In this document: positions 13,525 to 22,082 of the stretch, in pieces | How the letters are laid out: each line of letters begins with the position of its first letter | Numbering within the stretch: the first letter of the stretch is position 1 | Assembly (NCBI GenBank): GCA_937880795.1 | Contig: CALGRQ010000462.1 | Span: 1-34,204, forward strand | Length of the DNA: 34,204 bases | From: an uncultured Dyadobacter sp. | GTDB taxonomy: Bacteria; Bacteroidota; Bacteroidia; Cytophagales; Spirosomataceae | Direction: 5' to 3' | Translations under genes and position numbers: made by a program | Notes under the pieces: model-generated | The model's input: only the letters and a program-made list of their open reading frames with translations | Databases searched by the model: none | What the model was told of the DNA's origin: nothing

Positions 13525-14124
13525 TTAATTCTCTTTCAAAGCCTTTGCATCCAGTTTTCTAATAATTTCCTTTTTGTCAAAAAGCAGTCTCCATACGGCA
13601 AAAGGAGTTTCCTGGCCCGGCATACACTGCTTGCAAATGGGGCTTTCTACGGCAACTGGGGCATTATAGACGAACAATGTATCATTCAGGAGCTGAACGT
13701 TATCGCTCGCTACCGACTTGGTTTTTGCACTGTATAGGTAGGCTTCCAGTACTTCTTTTTCCTTTGCGTTAATCCCTGGACTATGAATGTCGGCTTCACC
13801 CAGTAATTGAACCTTCACCCCATATTCCTTCTCCAACGCATTTATCAAGGCAATTTGTGATATATCCTTACACAAAATGCTAGCTTTTTCCGGATGTGCC
13901 GCAAGTTCTTTTTGAAGCGTTTTATCGGAAATCTGAGCTATTTTTTTCCCCCATTCGTCAATGGTATAAATGAGTTGCGTATTGGTTACCCGCTTGATCT
14001 GAGAGGCTTTTATTTCCCGAGAAAGTTCTTTGGTGTTTTCTAAGCGCTTGGTTTGGCAAGCTGAGATACTCAATAGCAAGGCTGCCGAAAGTGCAACACT
14101 CTGGATGATATGTATGGATTTCAT
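13525..14124 (-). CDS. Lipoprotein, Tll0287-like (DUF3365-type) domain
   Basis: 199 residues with a lipoprotein signal (LLLSISACQ, lipidated Cys23). The mature part resembles Tll0287-like sensor domains: a helical N-terminal half, YGVKVQLLGE, INAKEKEVLEAYL and a late beta stretch ending in a Cys pair (CKQC, Cys164 and Cys167). Members of that family use a CxxCH motif to bind haem; here a Met follows the second Cys, so covalent haem binding is doubtful. It is transcribed toward the SAM hydrolase-like gene with a 42-base gap, likely one operon. Family assignment is moderate. Confidence 0.75.
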   Translation of the reverse strand: MKSIHIIQSVALSAALLLSISACQTKRLENTKELSREIKASQIKRVTNTQLIYTIDEWGKKIAQISDKTLQKELAAHPEKASILCKDISQIALINALEKEYGVKVQLLGEADIHSPGINAKEKEVLEAYLYSAKTKSVASDNVQLLNDTLFVYNAPVAVESPICKQCMPGQETPFAVWRLLFDKKEIIRKLDAKALKEN

Positions 14125-14237
14125 GATAGAAGCAAAGAAAATAATCTCAAAGATGGTTAATTTAATTCAAATCCTGTATTTAAGGCAAGGATTGGCTCAA
14201 TACTGACAGCTTTCAAAATTAAAAACGGTTTATTGAC

Positions 14238-14245
14238 TATCTTTG
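14238..14245 (+). promoter_or_regulatory. prfA promoter -7 box
   Basis: TATCTTTG is an exact match to TAnnTTTG, 37 bases before the prfA ATG. Confidence 0.6.
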
Positions 14246-14282
14246 TGCCCCAATTGACCATTGCCCAAGATATTATAATATC

Positions 14283-15356
14283 ATGATAGATAAATTAGAA
14301 GCTATAAAGGAGCGTTTCGAAGAAGTTTCGCAACAAATTATACAACCCGAAATTGTTTCGGATACGGCCCGCTATTCAAAAATAAGTAAGGAATATAAGG
14401 ATCTTGGCAAGATTGTAGATCAGTATGCCATTTATCTGAAATTGCAGAATGACATTGCCGGAACCAAGGAGCTGATTGCAACGGAAAAGGATGAAGAGCT
14501 TCGTCAAATGGCAAAAGAAGAGCTGGATGAGCTAACGCCTAAGTTTGAGGAATTGGAGCAGGTGATTAAAGAAATGCTTATACCCAAGGATCCTAACGAT
14601 AGCCGGAATGTGATTCTGGAAATTAGAGGCGGAACGGGTGGAGATGAAGCCGCAATTTTTGCCGGAGATTTGTTCCGGATGTATCAGCGCTTTTTTGAAA
14701 AAATGGGCTGGCGTACATCGGTAATGGATTTTACCGAGGGGACAAACGGTGGTTACAAAGAGATTATCTGTAAGGTTGAGGGAGAAGATGTTTACGGAAA
14801 GATGAAATTTGAATCGGGTGTTCACCGGGTTCAGCGAGTTCCTCAGACTGAATCTCAGGGTCGTATTCACACTTCTGCGGCTTCGGTGGCGGTATTGCCA
14901 GAAGCAGAGGAGGTAGATATACAGATTAACATGAACGATATAAGAATTGATACGTTTATGTCGTCTGGTGCAGGTGGACAGTCAGTAAACACCACTTATT
15001 CTGCTGTTCGGTTGACGCACATACCGTCTGGCTTGGTAGTAAGTTGCCAGGATGAGCGGTCTCAGTTGAAAAATAAAGAAAGAGCATTGAGTGTACTTCG
15101 CTCTCGTTTGTATGAAATTAAATTGAAAGAGCATAACGACTCTGTTAGTTCAGCGAGAAAATCGATGGTAGGAAGTGGAGACCGTTCTGATAAAATACGG
15201 ACTTACAATTATCCACAAAGTCGTATTACCGATCACCGCATTGGCTACACGGTATACAATTTGCCAGCCGTAATGGAGGGAGATATAGCCGAGTTTATTG
15301 AAAGACTGCGTATAGCTGATAATGCTGAAAGAATGCAGGAAGGCGAAGGCGTATAA
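14283..15356 (+). CDS. prfA: Peptide chain release factor 1
   Basis: 357 residues, full length. RF1 reads UAA and UAG stop codons on the ribosome and triggers release of the finished protein. The peptidyl-tRNA hydrolysis motif GGQ is at residues 231-233 in SSGAGGQSVN, and the stop-codon recognition tripeptide is PQT at 187-189, in the position of PAT in E. coli. RIHTSAASVAVLPEAEE and the acidic helical N-terminus (residues 1-100) are typical. Conserved housekeeping gene, transcribed alone, followed by a long perfect hairpin terminator. Confidence 0.97.
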   Translation: MIDKLEAIKERFEEVSQQIIQPEIVSDTARYSKISKEYKDLGKIVDQYAIYLKLQNDIAGTKELIATEKDEELRQMAKEELDELTPKFEELEQVIKEMLIPKDPNDSRNVILEIRGGTGGDEAAIFAGDLFRMYQRFFEKMGWRTSVMDFTEGTNGGYKEIICKVEGEDVYGKMKFESGVHRVQRVPQTESQGRIHTSAASVAVLPEAEEVDIQINMNDIRIDTFMSSGAGGQSVNTTYSAVRLTHIPSGLVVSCQDERSQLKNKERALSVLRSRLYEIKLKEHNDSVSSARKSMVGSGDRSDKIRTYNYPQSRITDHRIGYTVYNLPAVMEGDIAEFIERLRIADNAERMQEGEGV

Positions 15357-15373
15357 CACTAAGTTTGCCAATT

Positions 15374-15418
15374 ACAAGAAAAATCCCCGTGTGGTCTGCA
15401 TACGGGGATTTTTCTTGT
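15374..15418. terminator. Bidirectional terminator between prfA and the thioredoxin-like gene
   Basis: Arms 15374-15390 (ACAAGAAAAATCCCCGT) and 15402-15418 pair perfectly over 17 bp around an 11-base loop, with the A and T runs placed for both directions. Confidence 0.92.
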
Positions 15419-15437
15419 TAAACATAGTCTGCTGCAT

Positions 15438-15980
15438 TTAGGGGTATATGCCCGGATAAGTCTTTGACTTATAGGTTTCAAAATCTTGTTTTTTGTGATA
15501 GTTTTCTCCGAAGAAGGTGATAACCTGATGAAATTCCTTGGCTTTCATATAGCCTGGTAGGGGCTGTATCATTTTAAAAGTATCATCTAAAAAGACAGTC
15601 GTAGGGTAGCTAGGCTGATTGTTGGTAAGCGCTAGGGCCAGGTCATGGGTCCTGCCCTGATTGACAAACTGTTTTCCACTGAGCGTTATCGCCTCCTTTT
15701 GTTCCGCATTCAACTTTACAGCATAATAGTGCTTGTTGATGTAGTCCACCACAGCTTTATTCTTGAATGTTTCCCGGTCCATTACCTTGCACCAGCCACA
15801 CCAGTCGGTATAAACATCGATCAGTACTTTACGAGGTTCTTTTTGAATTCGGGTAAATGCTTCTTCTATGCTAATCCATTTAATTTCACCATCTTTTGGG
15901 GTAGGTGTATCGGACTTGAAGCCGGTCAGTATACCTAATGAAATGAAAACAAATAGAAATGCCAATGCCTTATTTTTCAT
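15438..15980 (-). CDS. Exported thioredoxin-fold protein with CGWC active site
   Basis: 180 residues. A signal peptide or N-terminal anchor (MKNKALAFLFVFISLGILTG) is followed by a thioredoxin-like domain with VLIDVYTDWCGWCKVMDRET, redox Cys61 and Cys64, and the cis-proline region QPSYPTTVFLDD. It resembles DsbD-gamma or thioredoxin_7 proteins that keep exported cysteines reduced or oxidised in the periplasm. The Trp-Cys-Gly-Trp-Cys core suggests an active enzyme. No dedicated partner is adjacent. Which redox direction it works in is unknown. Confidence 0.9.
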   Translation of the reverse strand: MKNKALAFLFVFISLGILTGFKSDTPTPKDGEIKWISIEEAFTRIQKEPRKVLIDVYTDWCGWCKVMDRETFKNKAVVDYINKHYYAVKLNAEQKEAITLSGKQFVNQGRTHDLALALTNNQPSYPTTVFLDDTFKMIQPLPGYMKAKEFHQVITFFGENYHKKQDFETYKSKTYPGIYP

Positions 15981-16033
15981 GCGGTTTCGTTTTATTTACA
16001 AAACAAATATGAAGATAAAATAATTTTAAATCG

Positions 16034-16405
16034 ATGAATGTCAGCCAGGTTATTCCGATTCTTAGAATTTTTGACGAGGCGAAAGCCATGGAGTTTTATG
16101 TGGACTGGCTGGACTTTAAAGTCGACTGGACTCATCGGTTCGACGAAAAATCGCCTATATACATGCAGATATCCAAAAGTGGGATCATTCTGCACTTGTC
16201 GGAACACCATGGCGATTGCACGCCGGGAGCAAAAGTATTTATCGAGTGTGACGGCGTTCGTGAATTACATCGGGAATTGACCGAGAAACAATATAAATAT
16301 AACAGGCCAGGCCTGGAAGAAGAACCGTGGGATTCCATATCGGTAACGGTTATAGATCCTTTTATGAACCGGCTCGTCTTTAATGAAAGGCTATACTCTG
16401 TGTGA
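16034..16405 (+). CDS. Glyoxalase / bleomycin-resistance (VOC) superfamily protein
   Basis: 123 residues, a one-domain VOC protein. The two beta-alpha-beta-beta-beta units are visible as VIPILRIFDEAKAMEFYVDWLDFKVDW and KVFIECDGVRELHRELTEK, followed by SISVTVIDPFMNRLVFNE, where the final Glu is the usual metal ligand. SGIILHLSEHHG supplies likely metal or ligand residues. Such proteins range from glyoxalase-like enzymes to drug-binding proteins; the pattern PWDSISVTVIDPFMN is common to bleomycin-resistance-like members. Convergent with the TPR regulator, with only 7 bases between the stops. Confidence 0.88.
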   Translation: MNVSQVIPILRIFDEAKAMEFYVDWLDFKVDWTHRFDEKSPIYMQISKSGIILHLSEHHGDCTPGAKVFIECDGVRELHRELTEKQYKYNRPGLEEEPWDSISVTVIDPFMNRLVFNERLYSV

Positions 16406-16412
16406 GAAAGGT

Positions 16413-18149
16413 TTAGGCTGGCGAGTCCGTATCGGCGTCCTCCTCTTCCACTTTATCTGCTCCAAATAGTGAGTTGTAACTTTCGCCATATTTTTTGCGC
16501 ATCCGCTGCTTATTCTTTTTAACGGCGTCCACTGTAATCCCCAAAATTTGGGCAATTCGTGGGTTGTTGAAGCCCATTTTTTGCAAGAACAGAATTCGAA
16601 GGTTGGAGTCGGTTAATCCATCAAGATTTTCTATAATTGATTGATAGAAAGCAGGCTCTTCCTGAACAAACACTTCCTTGAAATTTTGCCAGTTACTTTC
16701 ACTCATCAAATGTGATTTCAATAGTTCTTCCAACTTCCCTTTACGAGATTCAATTACGGATAAGGGGGAGTTCCTGGTTTGTTTGATTTCCCGTCTAAGC
16801 TTTTCAATTTGCGTATTTTTTTCGCCCAGATAATCCCGATACGCGGAAAGTGTTTTTCTCGTCTCGTTCAATTTATTTTCAGAAGTAACCTTTTCCAATT
16901 GCAGCTTCATCACCCTGTTCTCATAATTTGTCAGGCGTAATTTGTTCCGACGTCGATGGGCAATGATGATAAACAGTAATGTTAGTAACACCAGAATGCT
17001 CATTAAAATGATTACATTTCGAACTAAGGAAGCCTGTTTTAGCTTGTTTCGCTCTGTCTCCAAACTTAGGTTCAGAATTTCTTTTTGGGCTTTTAACCCT
17101 ACCTGTTGAAGCACGGTGTTGCCATCCAGCAGAGCTGTTTCACGCTCTAAGGAATCCAATCGGCGTCGTGCCTCTAATTCGGCTACGGAGTTGTGTTGTC
17201 TTCCATATAGCTCGATCAGAAACTGAACAATTTCATATTCATTTTTCTTATAATAGGTTTTAGACTTCGCAATTTCCATGGCCGCATTTAATTCTGTCTC
17301 GGCTATGTTCAGCTTGTTTTGTTCCAGTGCTAATTTTGCCAGTTGAACTCTGACAAACATGGTATTTTGTGGATTATTGTATTGTGTTGAAAGGTGTAAG
17401 TCCTGTTTGAGCGCCTTTTCAGCTTTGTCATACTGGCGATTAAGTCGATATATTTCGGCCATACTACCCAAAGTTTTGGCTTGGCGGATATAATCTCCAC
17501 TTTGTGTCGATTCTTTCAGTGCTTTTTGATAGTATTCTTCGGCTTTTGGCAAATCATCCAGCGCCAAATAGCAATGGCCCATAGCATTCAGAATATCTCC
17601 CGATTCGATTGTCCCTGGCTTTACTTTTTTTTGGGCTTTTACTAAAAATTTGAGCGCTTGTTCGTGATCTCCCAGCGTGGTGATAAAGTATGCGATTTTT
17701 TTAAAGCAATTTGCAGGATAAAGTATGTCTGCATCCCGGGATAATTCCACCTGGTGCACAGCCCTAACAAAATAGGGCATGGATTTTGCGAGCTGACGAT
17801 AGGTGTATAGATAAAAGCCATATTCCGTGTTTGCCCAAATGAAAAGATCCTTTTTATGGTGGGCGGATTGAATGGCGCTCACAAAAAGAGAATCGCTTTT
17901 TGGATTAAACGCATCGCGTGCTCGGGCGGTTGCGTTGGCTAGTAGTACATTTTTAACGATCAGAATGTCGTCTTTGATCACCAGGTTTCCAGGCGAATGA
18001 AGTTTTTCGTCGAAAGTCTGTTGTATAGAAGTGCTGTCATGGTTGGCGTATGCTTCAATATAGGACTCTAAAACTTGCTTTCTGTCGAAGGTGTTTTGTC
18101 CCAATGCATCGTGTAACAGCAATAAAAATAATATATAAAATAACTTCAT
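16413..18149 (-). CDS. Membrane-anchored TPR regulator with C-terminal helix-turn-helix
   Basis: 578 residues. A signal peptide (MKLFYILFLLLLHDALGQ) is followed by tetratricopeptide repeats over about residues 100-340 (for example AMGHCYLALDDLPKAEEYYQKAL), a membrane helix at 377-397 (VIILMSILVLLTLLFIIIA), a coiled coil to about 460, and a C-terminal LuxR-like HTH near 510-560 (DSNLRILFLQKMGFNNPRIA, then GITVDAVKKNKQRMRKKYG). This is a typical Bacteroidota architecture in which periplasmic TPRs sense a partner and the cytoplasmic HTH binds DNA. An acidic tail ends the protein. Targets unknown; no obvious partner gene is adjacent. Confidence 0.9.
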   Translation of the reverse strand: MKLFYILFLLLLHDALGQNTFDRKQVLESYIEAYANHDSTSIQQTFDEKLHSPGNLVIKDDILIVKNVLLANATARARDAFNPKSDSLFVSAIQSAHHKKDLFIWANTEYGFYLYTYRQLAKSMPYFVRAVHQVELSRDADILYPANCFKKIAYFITTLGDHEQALKFLVKAQKKVKPGTIESGDILNAMGHCYLALDDLPKAEEYYQKALKESTQSGDYIRQAKTLGSMAEIYRLNRQYDKAEKALKQDLHLSTQYNNPQNTMFVRVQLAKLALEQNKLNIAETELNAAMEIAKSKTYYKKNEYEIVQFLIELYGRQHNSVAELEARRRLDSLERETALLDGNTVLQQVGLKAQKEILNLSLETERNKLKQASLVRNVIILMSILVLLTLLFIIIAHRRRNKLRLTNYENRVMKLQLEKVTSENKLNETRKTLSAYRDYLGEKNTQIEKLRREIKQTRNSPLSVIESRKGKLEELLKSHLMSESNWQNFKEVFVQEEPAFYQSIIENLDGLTDSNLRILFLQKMGFNNPRIAQILGITVDAVKKNKQRMRKKYGESYNSLFGADKVEEEDADTDSPA

Positions 18150-18428
18150 GAATGGTCTTTAGGGAAGGAAAAGGAGAATATTTCGTCCTCAATTTTCCGA
18201 GTCTATTTAATATCGAAGTGTAGAATAATGTCGATGAATCTACACATATTAAAAATCATTAACAAAGCAAGTGGGTGTGGATTGAGGCTTTTAATCGTGA
18301 AGTATGTGCGGAGCTTTGGTATTAGCTGTCTTTCTACTATTTGATTATCAAAACATTGTGATTTGTCCACCCTTTTGTCCCCCCTGGAAATGAGGAGAAA
18401 GAAAGCCATTTCTTTTACTTTGCGGGCA

Positions 18429-18520
18429 GAAAATGTGTGATAGTGTTAGCGCTTTCACTACAACAAAATTTAGAAACCCTCCTCTATACAGCGGTTCGCA
18501 AACTTGCGGGTCGCTGTATT
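18429..18520 (+). ncRNA. Candidate small RNA ending in an orphan terminator
   Basis: A clear intrinsic terminator at 18483-18520 has no plus-strand gene before it in this gap. A weak -7-like TTACTTTG sits at 18415-18422, which would start a transcript near 18429 of about 90 nt. It would include an imperfect hairpin TAGTG/CACTA at 18441-18460. No known RNA family (tmRNA, SRP RNA, 6S) was recognised. Confidence 0.3.
18483..18520 (+). terminator. Orphan intrinsic terminator
   Basis: ATACAGCG pairs with CGCTGTAT, with an inner CGCAA/TTGCG stem between them, and is followed by a run of T. Read on the plus strand. Confidence 0.75.
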
Positions 18521-18711
18521 TTTTATGCGTGGTTTGAGTAATATCAGAATGTGATAAAGTAAATTTTTTAATTCGATATATCGCTTCTATATTTTATTGC
18601 CGAGGTAGTCCTTGAAAGTATTTCTACCTATAAACACTAGCATTTATAGCGATCAAAAATTTTTAAACTTCTTTTGAGGAAGCATTGCCGATTGTAAAGA
18701 AATGAGGGGTG

Positions 18712-19659
18712 TCAGTCGGTATTTACAGATGATGATTTATTGCTGGATTTGCGCATGGATACCAAAATGCCTCCTAAGACAATTAGAGCCATTCCGGCAA
18801 GCATGGAAAGAGTAGGAAGTGTCTCTCCCATAAAAAAACCAATCACGGACGAAAATAGAATGTTGGAATAACCAACGGCTGCTACTCGTCCCGCTTTGTC
18901 ATAAGTAAATGACTGGGTTAACATTTTTTGACCCAGTAAGGCGGCGAGTCCCAATGCCAGAAACGCAAGCCATTGGTTGGCATTGTCGGGCCATTTAAAA
19001 GTTCCAATAAGAAAGTCCAGTCCTTCCATGGGAAAATAAGTGCCGGCTACCATCGATAGAATGGGCATAATGATACCACTCAGCATAAAAGAAAGAATGA
19101 TTGCGCGGGAATCATATACCCAGCCTAATTGACGGATAGACAAGTAGGATATAGCCGTTAATATGGCGTTGCCTAGTCCTAGCACATTGTCTTGCCAGGC
19201 CATGGATATATCGGGTCTGAAAACCAATACAATTCCCATGAAACCGATGAATATCGCGAACCACTCTTTCTGGTTTAAAGTTTCTCCAATGAGTAACCAG
19301 GAGAAGAGCGCAAGAAAAATAGGGTAGGTGTATTGATATGTGGAAGCACGACCAAGGCCTAAGGTTTGTATTGCATAAAAAAGTAAGTACAAGGAAAGTG
19401 TGCCAACTACGCCTCTGAAAATCAGTAAACCCATTTTTCCACCCGCCTTTTTTTCCAAAGGGCGTTTTCGAATGCTCCATAAAATAAAGACTACCCCAAC
19501 AATGTTGCGGAAGAAAACGAGTTGTACGATATGGAATTCTTTCCCAATGTGCTTGGAGATGGCAGAAGTAAGCGAAAAGAAAAAGGCTGCGCCAAGCATG
19601 AGTAGCACTCCTTTTTGTGATTCAGGAAGTGAAAATCTTTTGGAAACCGAGGTAATCAA
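18712..19659 (-). CDS. EamA/DMT-family transporter, ten predicted membrane helices
   Basis: About 315 residues with two EamA repeats of roughly five helices each (first from GVLLMLGAAFFFSLTSA to GIVLVF, second from ILTAISYLSIRQLG to LIVLGGILVSM). Such inner-membrane drug/metabolite exporters move amino acids, nucleosides or other small compounds; the substrate here is unknown. The open frame reaches a TTG at 19725, but a minus-strand -7 box TATCTTTG at 19685-19678 lies inside that extension, so transcription should start near 19671. The TTG at 19659 is the first in-frame start after it; an internal GTG or ATG (near MLGAAFFFSL) is also possible. The gene is divergent from the cobalamin riboswitch. 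Confidence 0.85.
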   Translation of the reverse strand: MITSVSKRFSLPESQKGVLLMLGAAFFFSLTSAISKHIGKEFHIVQLVFFRNIVGVVFILWSIRKRPLEKKAGGKMGLLIFRGVVGTLSLYLLFYAIQTLGLGRASTYQYTYPIFLALFSWLLIGETLNQKEWFAIFIGFMGIVLVFRPDISMAWQDNVLGLGNAILTAISYLSIRQLGWVYDSRAIILSFMLSGIIMPILSMVAGTYFPMEGLDFLIGTFKWPDNANQWLAFLALGLAALLGQKMLTQSFTYDKAGRVAAVGYSNILFSSVIGFFMGETLPTLSMLAGMALIVLGGILVSMRKSSNKSSSVNTD

Positions 19660-19677
19660 TGTTGCATCATTTTTGCG

Positions 19678-19685
19678 CAAAGATA
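19678..19685 (-). promoter_or_regulatory. EamA transporter promoter -7 box
   Basis: TATCTTTG on the minus strand, an exact TAnnTTTG match. It decides against the longest reading frame, whose start would be upstream of transcription. Confidence 0.5.
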
Positions 19686-19763
19686 CATATTCACTGCAAA
19701 TGAGATATATAAAATACCTTGACAACCAATTTTATAGGTCACCAATTTTACACATATATTCAC

Positions 19764-19771
19764 TACTTTTG
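19764..19771 (+). promoter_or_regulatory. Promoter -7 box of the cobalamin riboswitch transcript
   Basis: TACTTTTG matches TAnnTTTG, just ahead of the riboswitch. Confidence 0.6.
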
Positions 19772-19777
19772 CATCGT

Positions 19778-20026
19778 TTTGGTGCCATGCTTCGGCTCAG
19801 TCCGGGGAATAGGCTTAATAGGGAATTCCGTTTAAAACGGGAGCTGTCACCGCAACTGTAAGTCCTTAAAAGGATGATTCGCACTTCATAGCCACTGGGG
19901 TAATGAAAGGTGGAAAGGAATAATTCGTAAATAAAGTAGTTTATGATACGATTATACGTTTCACCATCGACCTTAACCCCGGGAAGGCCGGCGATTATCG
20001 GACAAAGCCAGGAGACCTGCCAGAAA
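19778..20026 (+). promoter_or_regulatory. Cobalamin (AdoCbl) riboswitch
   Basis: The conserved parts are present in order: a GGTGCC entry helix near 19791, AACGGGAGCTGTCACCGC and GCAACTGTAAGTCC (about 19837-19866), GCCACTG (19891-19897), GGGAAGGCCGGCGA (19981-19994) and the B12-box AGCCAGGAGACCTGCC (about 20006-20021). Binding of B12 should reduce expression of the BtuB/BtuG genes that follow, probably by masking translation initiation because no terminator is seen before the BtuB start. A peripheral insertion of about 60 bases lies between GCCACTG and the GGGAAGGCC block. Confidence 0.95.
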
Positions 20027-20098
20027 TAAGCAAAGCGATTGATTTTCGGTGGAGAGACAACGCTGCAACTTTATTCATATTCATGTATATTCTTGGTT

Positions 20099-22030
20099 GT
20101 GTATAAGCACTATTTTGTGTGTATTTTTCTGGTTGTTGCCTTCCTGTTTTCAGGTGCTGAAAAATTGTTGGCGCAAAAAGATACCATCTTGCTAGCGCCG
20201 GCTACCATCACTGGTTTTGCACCGGAACGCTTTATGGGAGGGCTCAAAGTACAGAAAATCGATTCTACCACGATGAATCAGTACCGATTTCAGAACCTTG
20301 CAGACGTTTTAGCGTATAATACTTCCCTCGTTTTTAAAAATTATGGCCCTGGTCAGCTTAGTACCGTTTCATTTAGAGGTACCTCTGCAAGTCATACGGC
20401 TGTTTTGTGGAATGGGTTAAATATCAATTCACCAACCCTGGGGCAATCCGATTTTTCTACCATACCCGTGGCAGGCTTCGATCAGCTCTCTGTACAGTAC
20501 GGCTCCTCTGCAAGTATCGTGGGAACCGACGCCGTAGGTGGTAGCATTTTGCTGGAAAGTACAATGCAGCCTATGGGATTTCGGGCTTCCATAGGAAGAC
20601 AGCAAGAAAGCTTTAATAATAGTCAGACACAGGCTGTAATCCAATATGGGACAGCTTTGAATAAAAACTGGGATATATCTGGTAAAACGGCTGTTTATTA
20701 TGGCAGCATGAAAAACCGGTTCCCCGACAGCACCCGACGTGATGCGCCACTGCTACCATCCCAAAGTTTTCAGAAAGGATTGGTACAGGATATTTTTTTG
20801 AAGACTAAAAACAGTCATGAAATTTCGGCCCATGTGTGGCTAACGAGCAACCAATTGACGCTGAACCCGAGGAATATCCGAGGAAGGGAGCATACTCAAA
20901 CTGAGGCGTACCGAAACACGCTCCGTTATCAATGGAAAGATTTTTCCATTCGTACCTCTTGGGTACAGGATATACTCGATTATGCGGTGGGAGACTTGAT
21001 CGAGGTGGATCGTGCAAAAACAGATAAGTTGGCGAGTAGGATCGAAAAGGATTTTAGCTGGGTCTTGGGTAGCGTAGGAGGTATTACCGTGAAGACAGGT
21101 GCCGAGTGGACGCACTATATAACCCGCGTTGCAGGTTATGCTAAACCAGAAATATCCGAAAATAGAGGAGATGTTTTTTTACTGACACGCTGGCAGCATG
21201 CTTCGGGATGGTTACTCACCTTTAATTTGCGCCAAGCATTTGTAACCAAATATCGCCCTCCATTCACCCCTTCTTTGGGCGTTGAGTATCCATTGGTTAG
21301 AAACAACAGCTATTCTTTAAAAATGAGAGGCTCTACGGGTAGGAGTTACCGGGTGCCTACCTTAAATGAAAGATACTGGAAGGTATTAGGAACTCCTGAT
21401 ATCAAACCGGAGAATGGCTGGAACTATGAACTTGGTTTAGATCAGCATTTTATTGTAAGCAAAGTTCATTCCTTTTCACTCAAAGCAACGGGCTATCATA
21501 ATCGAATCAAAAACTGGACATACTGGAACCCGGGGCAGAGTTTTAAGGTCGAAAATTTGCAGGAAGTGTTGGCTCGGGGAGTAGAATTAGAGGCGGGTTG
21601 GAATGGAGTTTTTGGTGTTATGACCGCAGGCGTAAGAGGTAGTTATAATTATACAAAAAGTACCCAAGAGAAGGTTTATGACGCATATGCTGTGGATGTT
21701 GTGGGGAAACAGCTGACCTATATACCCGTACATAGTGGTAACTTTAATGCTTTTGTAACGTATCAAAAAATGAAATTGACTTGTCAGATGCTGGGAATGA
21801 GTGAAAGATATACCCGCACCGATAACTCCCTGGGATTAGACGCCTACATGCTTACGAACCTGGTCGCAGAAACGTCTTTCAATTGGAACGGGGCGCATTT
21901 ACGTTTGCAGGGCCAAATCAATAATATTGCCAACACATTTTACCTGAATGTTCGTAACAACGCCATGCCGGGTAGAAGTTTTGCTGTTAATTTGCTCCTG
22001 AGTTATAATCAAAAAGCAAAGGGGCTGTGA
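20099..22030 (+). CDS. btuB: BtuB-like TonB-dependent outer-membrane cobalamin receptor
   Basis: About 643 residues. A cobalamin riboswitch directly upstream and a BtuG-like lipoprotein downstream identify the ligand as B12 or a related corrinoid. The plug domain is visible (LADVLAYNTSLVFKNYGPGQ, VSFRGTSASHTAVLWNGLNI, VQYGSSASIVGTDAVGGSIL), followed by a beta barrel ending in an aromatic-rich strand (GRSFAVNLLLSYN). It imports corrinoids across the outer membrane using TonB energy. The open frame begins at a TTG at 20039, 18 bases after the B12 box; the GTG at 20099 starts a clean signal peptide (VYKHYFVCIFLVVAFLFSGA) and is preferred, although either could be right. Confidence 0.93.
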   Translation: MYKHYFVCIFLVVAFLFSGAEKLLAQKDTILLAPATITGFAPERFMGGLKVQKIDSTTMNQYRFQNLADVLAYNTSLVFKNYGPGQLSTVSFRGTSASHTAVLWNGLNINSPTLGQSDFSTIPVAGFDQLSVQYGSSASIVGTDAVGGSILLESTMQPMGFRASIGRQQESFNNSQTQAVIQYGTALNKNWDISGKTAVYYGSMKNRFPDSTRRDAPLLPSQSFQKGLVQDIFLKTKNSHEISAHVWLTSNQLTLNPRNIRGREHTQTEAYRNTLRYQWKDFSIRTSWVQDILDYAVGDLIEVDRAKTDKLASRIEKDFSWVLGSVGGITVKTGAEWTHYITRVAGYAKPEISENRGDVFLLTRWQHASGWLLTFNLRQAFVTKYRPPFTPSLGVEYPLVRNNSYSLKMRGSTGRSYRVPTLNERYWKVLGTPDIKPENGWNYELGLDQHFIVSKVHSFSLKATGYHNRIKNWTYWNPGQSFKVENLQEVLARGVELEAGWNGVFGVMTAGVRGSYNYTKSTQEKVYDAYAVDVVGKQLTYIPVHSGNFNAFVTYQKMKLTCQMLGMSERYTRTDNSLGLDAYMLTNLVAETSFNWNGAHLRLQGQINNIANTFYLNVRNNAMPGRSFAVNLLLSYNQKAKGL

Positions 22031-22082
22031 ACGATAGGGACATTTAATCAATTTAGATAGAAACGAGTTATTAAATTTGTAC

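Larger units (their letters stand above)
18150..18711. other. 562-base intergenic region with a candidate small RNA
   Basis: No convincing coding frame. It holds a palindrome with AGCGCT core at 18441-18460 and a strong plus-strand terminator at 18483-18520 that belongs to no annotated gene, which together suggest a short transcript. The rest is AT-rich and unremarkable. Confidence 0.55.

Noticed and set aside
14538..14870. Opposite-strand frame inside prfA
   Set aside because: Shadow of a conserved housekeeping gene.
14283..15356. PQT in place of PAT in release factor 1 as a possible altered stop-codon reader
   Set aside because: From general knowledge PxT with Gln is usual for RF1 of this phylum, so it is not unusual.
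18203..18409. 68-codon minus-strand frame in the 18.2-18.7 kb gap
   Set aside because: No start context, no domain and ordinary AT-rich composition.
19400..19861. 153-codon plus-strand frame crossing into the cobalamin riboswitch
   Set aside because: It lies opposite the EamA transporter gene and runs into conserved riboswitch bases; composition is not protein-like.
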